Assembly (NCBI GenBank): GCA_023053685.1
Contig: JALIGW010000001.1
Span: 49,209,859 to 49,273,858, forward strand
Direction: 5' to 3'
Origin: Diadophis punctatus similis
Taxonomy: Eukaryota > Chordata > Lepidosauria > Squamata > Dipsadidae
DNA: 64,000 nucleotides
The notes beneath the pieces are model-generated. The model ran no database searches. It saw only the letters and a program-made list of their open reading frames with translations, and was not told the DNA's origin. Both the position numbers and the translations under genes were made by a program. Of the stretch, positions 61,371-64,000 are shown one piece after another (the first letter of the stretch is position 1; every line of letters starts with the position of its first letter).

Positions 61371-62472
61371 CCCTCCCTCCCGCCCACCCTCGGCAAGGGA
61401 GGGGAGCGCTTCCCCACGCTGCCCACTTCTTTCTCTTGGCCCTGCCGACGAGGGAGGAGGAAAGCCAGGCTTGGGGGATGGCTCCCACCCTGCAAGATCC
61501 GCCCCCGTTGTTCTCTCCCAGCCCTCTTTGCTGGCGGGAACAGCAAATGTACTGCGATGAAGGCGGAATGCTGTTGCTGTGCAAAGGCAAGTGCAGGGGC
61601 GCGTCGCTCTAGCCATGCCACTGCCGCGACAGGGAGCCGCAGCAGAGGGCCCAAAGAGCCGCAGGTTGCCGACTCCCCCCCCCCCCCCCGGCTAGGCTGA
61701 AATTGCCATATCTACAGTTGAAGTGTCTAAAGGTTTCAGTGAGAAGGTAGTTAAGAAGGAAACAAGTCCTTCAAAAAACAAGAAATTGGCCTTGAGCACA
61801 TGGAAACCATTCCTCCTCCTCCTCCTCCTCCTAAATGAACAAGGACAGAGTAGTTGCAAGTCTTGTGAATCAGTAAAGCAAGGACTTTGAGGGATTAAAG
61901 GGATTCTAAAGTCTGCCCTAAATTCTTTGAGTTGCTTTTGATCCAGACTTGGTGCCTTCCATCTCTTTATGTAGTGCCTGATAGTCTAGTTGAGAAGGAT
62001 CTGGAGGGTGTGTGCATATGAGAAAGAGCAAATGTACATTGTAACCAGTAAAGTTTTGCTGTTATTTTAGATCCACTGGATCACTTATGAATTCTAAAGA
62101 ACCTGTCATGCCTCGGTGTTTGGTTGAAAGTGATCTGAGGTAATTGTTTAATTATTTCCTGGTTATTGACCACCAGGGCTGTAAATGTGTGAGTGAGTGA
62201 CCATAAATTGGATCTGGGGGTGCATGTAACACCCACATTCTCTCCCACATTGATGATGTTATCTAATTGGTTAATGAAACATCTGCAAACACACAACTAA
62301 ACTCACAGAGCACCAAGGATTCCACAATAAAACAGATTTCCTAGTTCAGTCTGTGTTAATTGTACGATTTCATTTGTTATTTTTTATCCTTTTGAAAGCC
62401 TTGAGCACTAAAAAAGACCTTGCTTTTGTTTTTCAGATTGTTTCAAGAAAAAATCCAGAAGATGTCCAAGAG
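56126..62472 (+). CDS. RPS6KC1: RPS6KC1, ribosomal protein S6 kinase-like (first two coding exons)
   Basis: Large endosomal protein with an N-terminal PX domain, MIT domain and C-terminal kinase-like domain; human RPS6KC1 (RPK118) binds phosphatidylinositol 3-phosphate and sphingosine kinase 1. Exons 56126-56230 and 62437-62472 join in phase 0 to give the first 47 residues: MISSRNRGGEVARFYTVTEP..., RHPRGYTVYKVTAR then IVSRKNPEDVQE. This is the start of the PX domain and aligns with human from its Met. The remaining exons are beyond 64000. Confidence 0.93.
56231..57641. other. RPS6KC1 intron 1, first part
   Basis: CpG-rich to about 56550 with a C run at 56346-56357, then ordinary AT-rich intron. 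No exon seen. Confidence 0.45.
57642..58316. mobile_element. hAT-type element, 675 bp
   Basis: CAGGGGTGGCCAAACCATGG to AGGTTGGCCATCACTG. Perfect 8-bp duplication GTATAGCC at 57634-57641 and 58317-58324. The middle is CpG-containing and might be a transposase relic, but I cannot read a domain. Confidence 0.9.
58325..60070. other. RPS6KC1 intron 1, no recognisable gene
   Basis: AT-rich, with a C run near 59709-59716. Nothing coding recognised. Confidence 0.4.
60075..60167. repeat. (AATC)n and (TTTA)n microsatellites
   Basis: AATC units at about 60075-60108 and TTTA units at 60130-60166. The latter is the tail of the minus-strand LINE that follows. Confidence 0.93.
60168..60545 (-). mobile_element. 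L2-like LINE 3' end
   Basis: Minus strand: coding remnant with AAGGGGGAGAGCCTTCTCTG and GCTGGCCTTCCGGAAAGCTG, then GTACGCCGCCCTGAGTCCTT and the tail. Same family as 33170-34262. Confidence 0.85.
60838..60930. repeat. Pyrimidine (CT)-rich tract
   Basis: CTCCCT/TCTCTC-rich stretch, with pure CT from about 60900 to 60926. Confidence 0.9.
61185..61368. repeat. Compound (CT)n repeat, duplicated unit
   Basis: The phrase AAATCAAGGATTTTAGCGGG occurs at 61185 and 61294, each followed by a CT tract (about 83 and 48 bp). A two-copy tandem unit of about 110 bp. Confidence 0.92.
61369..61690. other. GC-rich island in RPS6KC1 intron 1
   Basis: About 320 bp, CpG-rich, ending GAGCCGCAGGTTGCCGACTC and a C run. 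That end resembles hAT MITE termini, but no matching left end or duplication was found. Minus-strand open frames here are not convincing. Confidence 0.4.
62232..62300 (+). repeat. Diverged copy of the 49214 repeat
   Basis: TTGATGATGTTATCTAATTG then GTTAATGAAACATCTGCAAA and CAGAGCACCAAGGA. The core is degraded (TTGATGA, ACATC). Confidence 0.6.
62437..62472 (+). CDS. RPS6KC1: RPS6KC1 exon 2 (36 nt)
   Basis: Acceptor TTTTGTTTTTCAG, donor GAG|GTAATG. Reads IVSRKNPEDVQE, part of the PX domain. Recognised by its match to the human segment VVSRRNPEDVQE. Confidence 0.93.
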
Positions 62473-62820
62473 GTAATGAAGGCTCTTTTGTTTACATTTG
62501 TGTTAGTTTGTCCTTTTAAAAGCAACATTGACTCTTATCAGGAGATATATAAGTCTCAGCATCTGCATGATAATGCCATCACACACACACACCCATTAGA
62601 AAGTCTCAGTAGCTGCCTGCAAGTCACAACAATGCACTGTCAAGTTGAGATATATATCTTAAAATAAATACAGAAATATGATTTGAGAGACTGCAGAATG
62701 TCAGGAATTACGCAGATTTTAAATGTGATTCAGCGAGTTACAATGTGAGAGGAAAGAAATGCAAAACAGATTTGATAAAGAATGAAGGAAATTTAAGAAA
62801 GTTCCTTATTCTAGACCGCC
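62473..62820. other. RPS6KC1 intron 2, start
   Basis: A short (CA)n at 62581-62592; no exon seen. Confidence 0.4.
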
Positions 62821-63115
62821 CAGGGGTGAAATCCAGCAGGTTCTGACAGGTTCTGGAGAACCGGTAGCGGAAATTTTGAGTAGTTCGGAGAACCGGTAGC
62901 GGAAATTTTGAGTAGTTTGGAGAACCGGAAAATACCACCTCTGGCTGGCCCCAGAGTGGGGTGGGACTGGAGATTTTGCAATATCCTTCCCCCAGGAGTG
63001 GGGAGGGAATGGAGATTTTGCAGTATCCTTCCCCTGCCATGCCCACCAAGCCACACCACGCCCACCAAGCCACGCCCACAGAACCGGTAGTAAAAAAAAT
63101 TGGATTTCACCACTG
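62821..63115. mobile_element. hAT-type MITE, 295 bp
   Basis: CAGGGGTGAAATCCAGCAGG to TTGGATTTCACCACTG. Perfect 8-bp duplication AGACCGCC at 62813-62820 and 63116-63123. Two internal copies of AGAACCGGTAGCGGAAATTT, and a second pair of GGAGATTTTGCA(A/G)TATCC. Confidence 0.92.
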
Positions 63116-63123
63116 AGACCGCC

Positions 63124-63874
63124 TCTCAGATCATTCAACCCAGTATTTGTCTTCTCTGGTGTCAGACCCTCAGGTAGAGATCATTCTTATCCCGTTTCCT
63201 GATCTTTTGAACTGACTGGAAGGTGTTGATTTTGGCCCCTTTTAATGCAAATATGCATTCAGTGACTAATGCAGTGTGCTTATTTCTGAACCAGTATCTG
63301 TTCCTAAGGAGAAATTAAAATGGGGTTGATGGCAAACAAAGCAGAGTGCTCAAGGCAATTATGATAATTCTGAAAACATTCATAAAAAGAACAGCGTAAG
63401 ACAGCCCAGAGCAGCCTCTTGGGTTCCACAGCTGAAGGTTGGTGAAATTGGTGATATGTATTCCCGAGTGCTTTCAATAGTGGTGAGGCTGCGGGGAGGG
63501 AATGGAGAGCTAGAATGTTAATCCTATCTCAGATTCCCTGAAAGCCCAACAATTAATCATGTATACAGTTTGTCATTCCGGGCTGATCATTCTAATGAAT
63601 GGTCAAATTAAAAAATTTTATGGTCAAAGACCAGCACATTATAGTGAATGTATTTTGACAGAGAGATTGATTGGTAAAATACTGAAAAAGTTCAGAAAGT
63701 TCTTCTAGGCTTTGGCTCATGAACAAAATGAAAAAAATATTCTTTCTGCAGTTCTATATGGATGGAGGAGAGACTTTCACCCTGTTATGTGAATAATGTG
63801 CTCAGCAGACAGGTTTCTTGAACTCTGCGGACATATTCTTTGTATATAAAGTTTCAGCAGATGTCACAAAAAAA
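63124..63874. other. RPS6KC1 intron 2, no recognisable gene
   Basis: No exon found; the next PX-domain exon must lie beyond the window. Confidence 0.4.
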
Positions 63875-64000
63875 AAGAGGGGTCAACCTATTCTCCAAAG
63901 CATTTGAGGGCAAGACAAGAAGTAACAGTTACTTATCAAGGAGAGAACAAAAATAGACCCAAGGAGAAATTTCCTGACAGTGAGAACAGTTAATAAGTGG
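63875..64000 (+). mobile_element. CR1 LINE fragment running off the window
   Basis: Coding remnant like NLFSKAFEGKTRS, then GGAGAAATTTCCTGACAGTG. Same family as 38830-39470. Confidence 0.85.

Noticed and set aside
61164..61654. Minus-strand ORFs with Arg-Glu repeats
   Set aside because: Products of the (CT)n tracts and the GC-rich block.

Overview
This window is vertebrate nuclear DNA, almost certainly from a squamate reptile and probably a snake. The evidence is spliced vertebrate genes in AT-rich sequence, CR1 and L2-like LINE remnants, tRNA-derived SINEs, many hAT-type and TA-flanked miniature transposons, a chromodomain Ty3/Gypsy element and long simple repeats. The species call is inference. 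The gene order VASH2(+) - ANGEL2(-) - RPS6KC1(+) matches human 1q32.3 as I remember it. An intronless KTI12(+) sits between ANGEL2 and RPS6KC1; in human KTI12 lies on 1p.

Layout. 1-26.3 kb is the 3' part of VASH2, a tubulin tyrosine carboxypeptidase: four coding exons (6104-6178, 11204-11585, 15096-15211, 23418-23490) that include all three catalytic residues, plus a possible 39-nt in-frame cassette exon at 17362-17400. Its upstream exons lie left of the window. 26.6-30.3 kb is a broken Ty3/Gypsy chromovirus with a CCCTC target-site duplication; its 5' LTR carries a hAT MITE that has its own 8-bp duplication. 30.3-36.1 kb is gene-free and holds a 220-bp inverted repeat flanking an L2-like LINE, and a chimeric U6 snRNA/SINE insertion.

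36.4-45.5 kb on the minus strand is the complete ANGEL2 coding region (eight exons, all phases consistent, 550 residues from the first ATG), with a probable non-coding first exon near 49.5 kb. 49.6-51.0 kb is a GC-rich, probably bidirectional promoter followed by KTI12, whose protein is about 100 residues shorter than human. 55.7-56.5 kb is the RPS6KC1 promoter and first exon, with a 78-codon upstream ORF whose stop overlaps the start codon (ATGA). The second RPS6KC1 exon is at 62437-62472 and the rest lies beyond the right edge.

The genes are unrelated housekeeping or cytoskeletal functions: microtubule detyrosination (VASH2), RNA 2',3'-cyclic phosphate processing (ANGEL2), tRNA wobble-uridine modification through Elongator (KTI12), and a PX/MIT/pseudokinase endosomal protein (RPS6KC1). 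Much of the remaining sequence is transposon-derived. Many insertions keep readable target-site duplications, so nesting order can be read directly.
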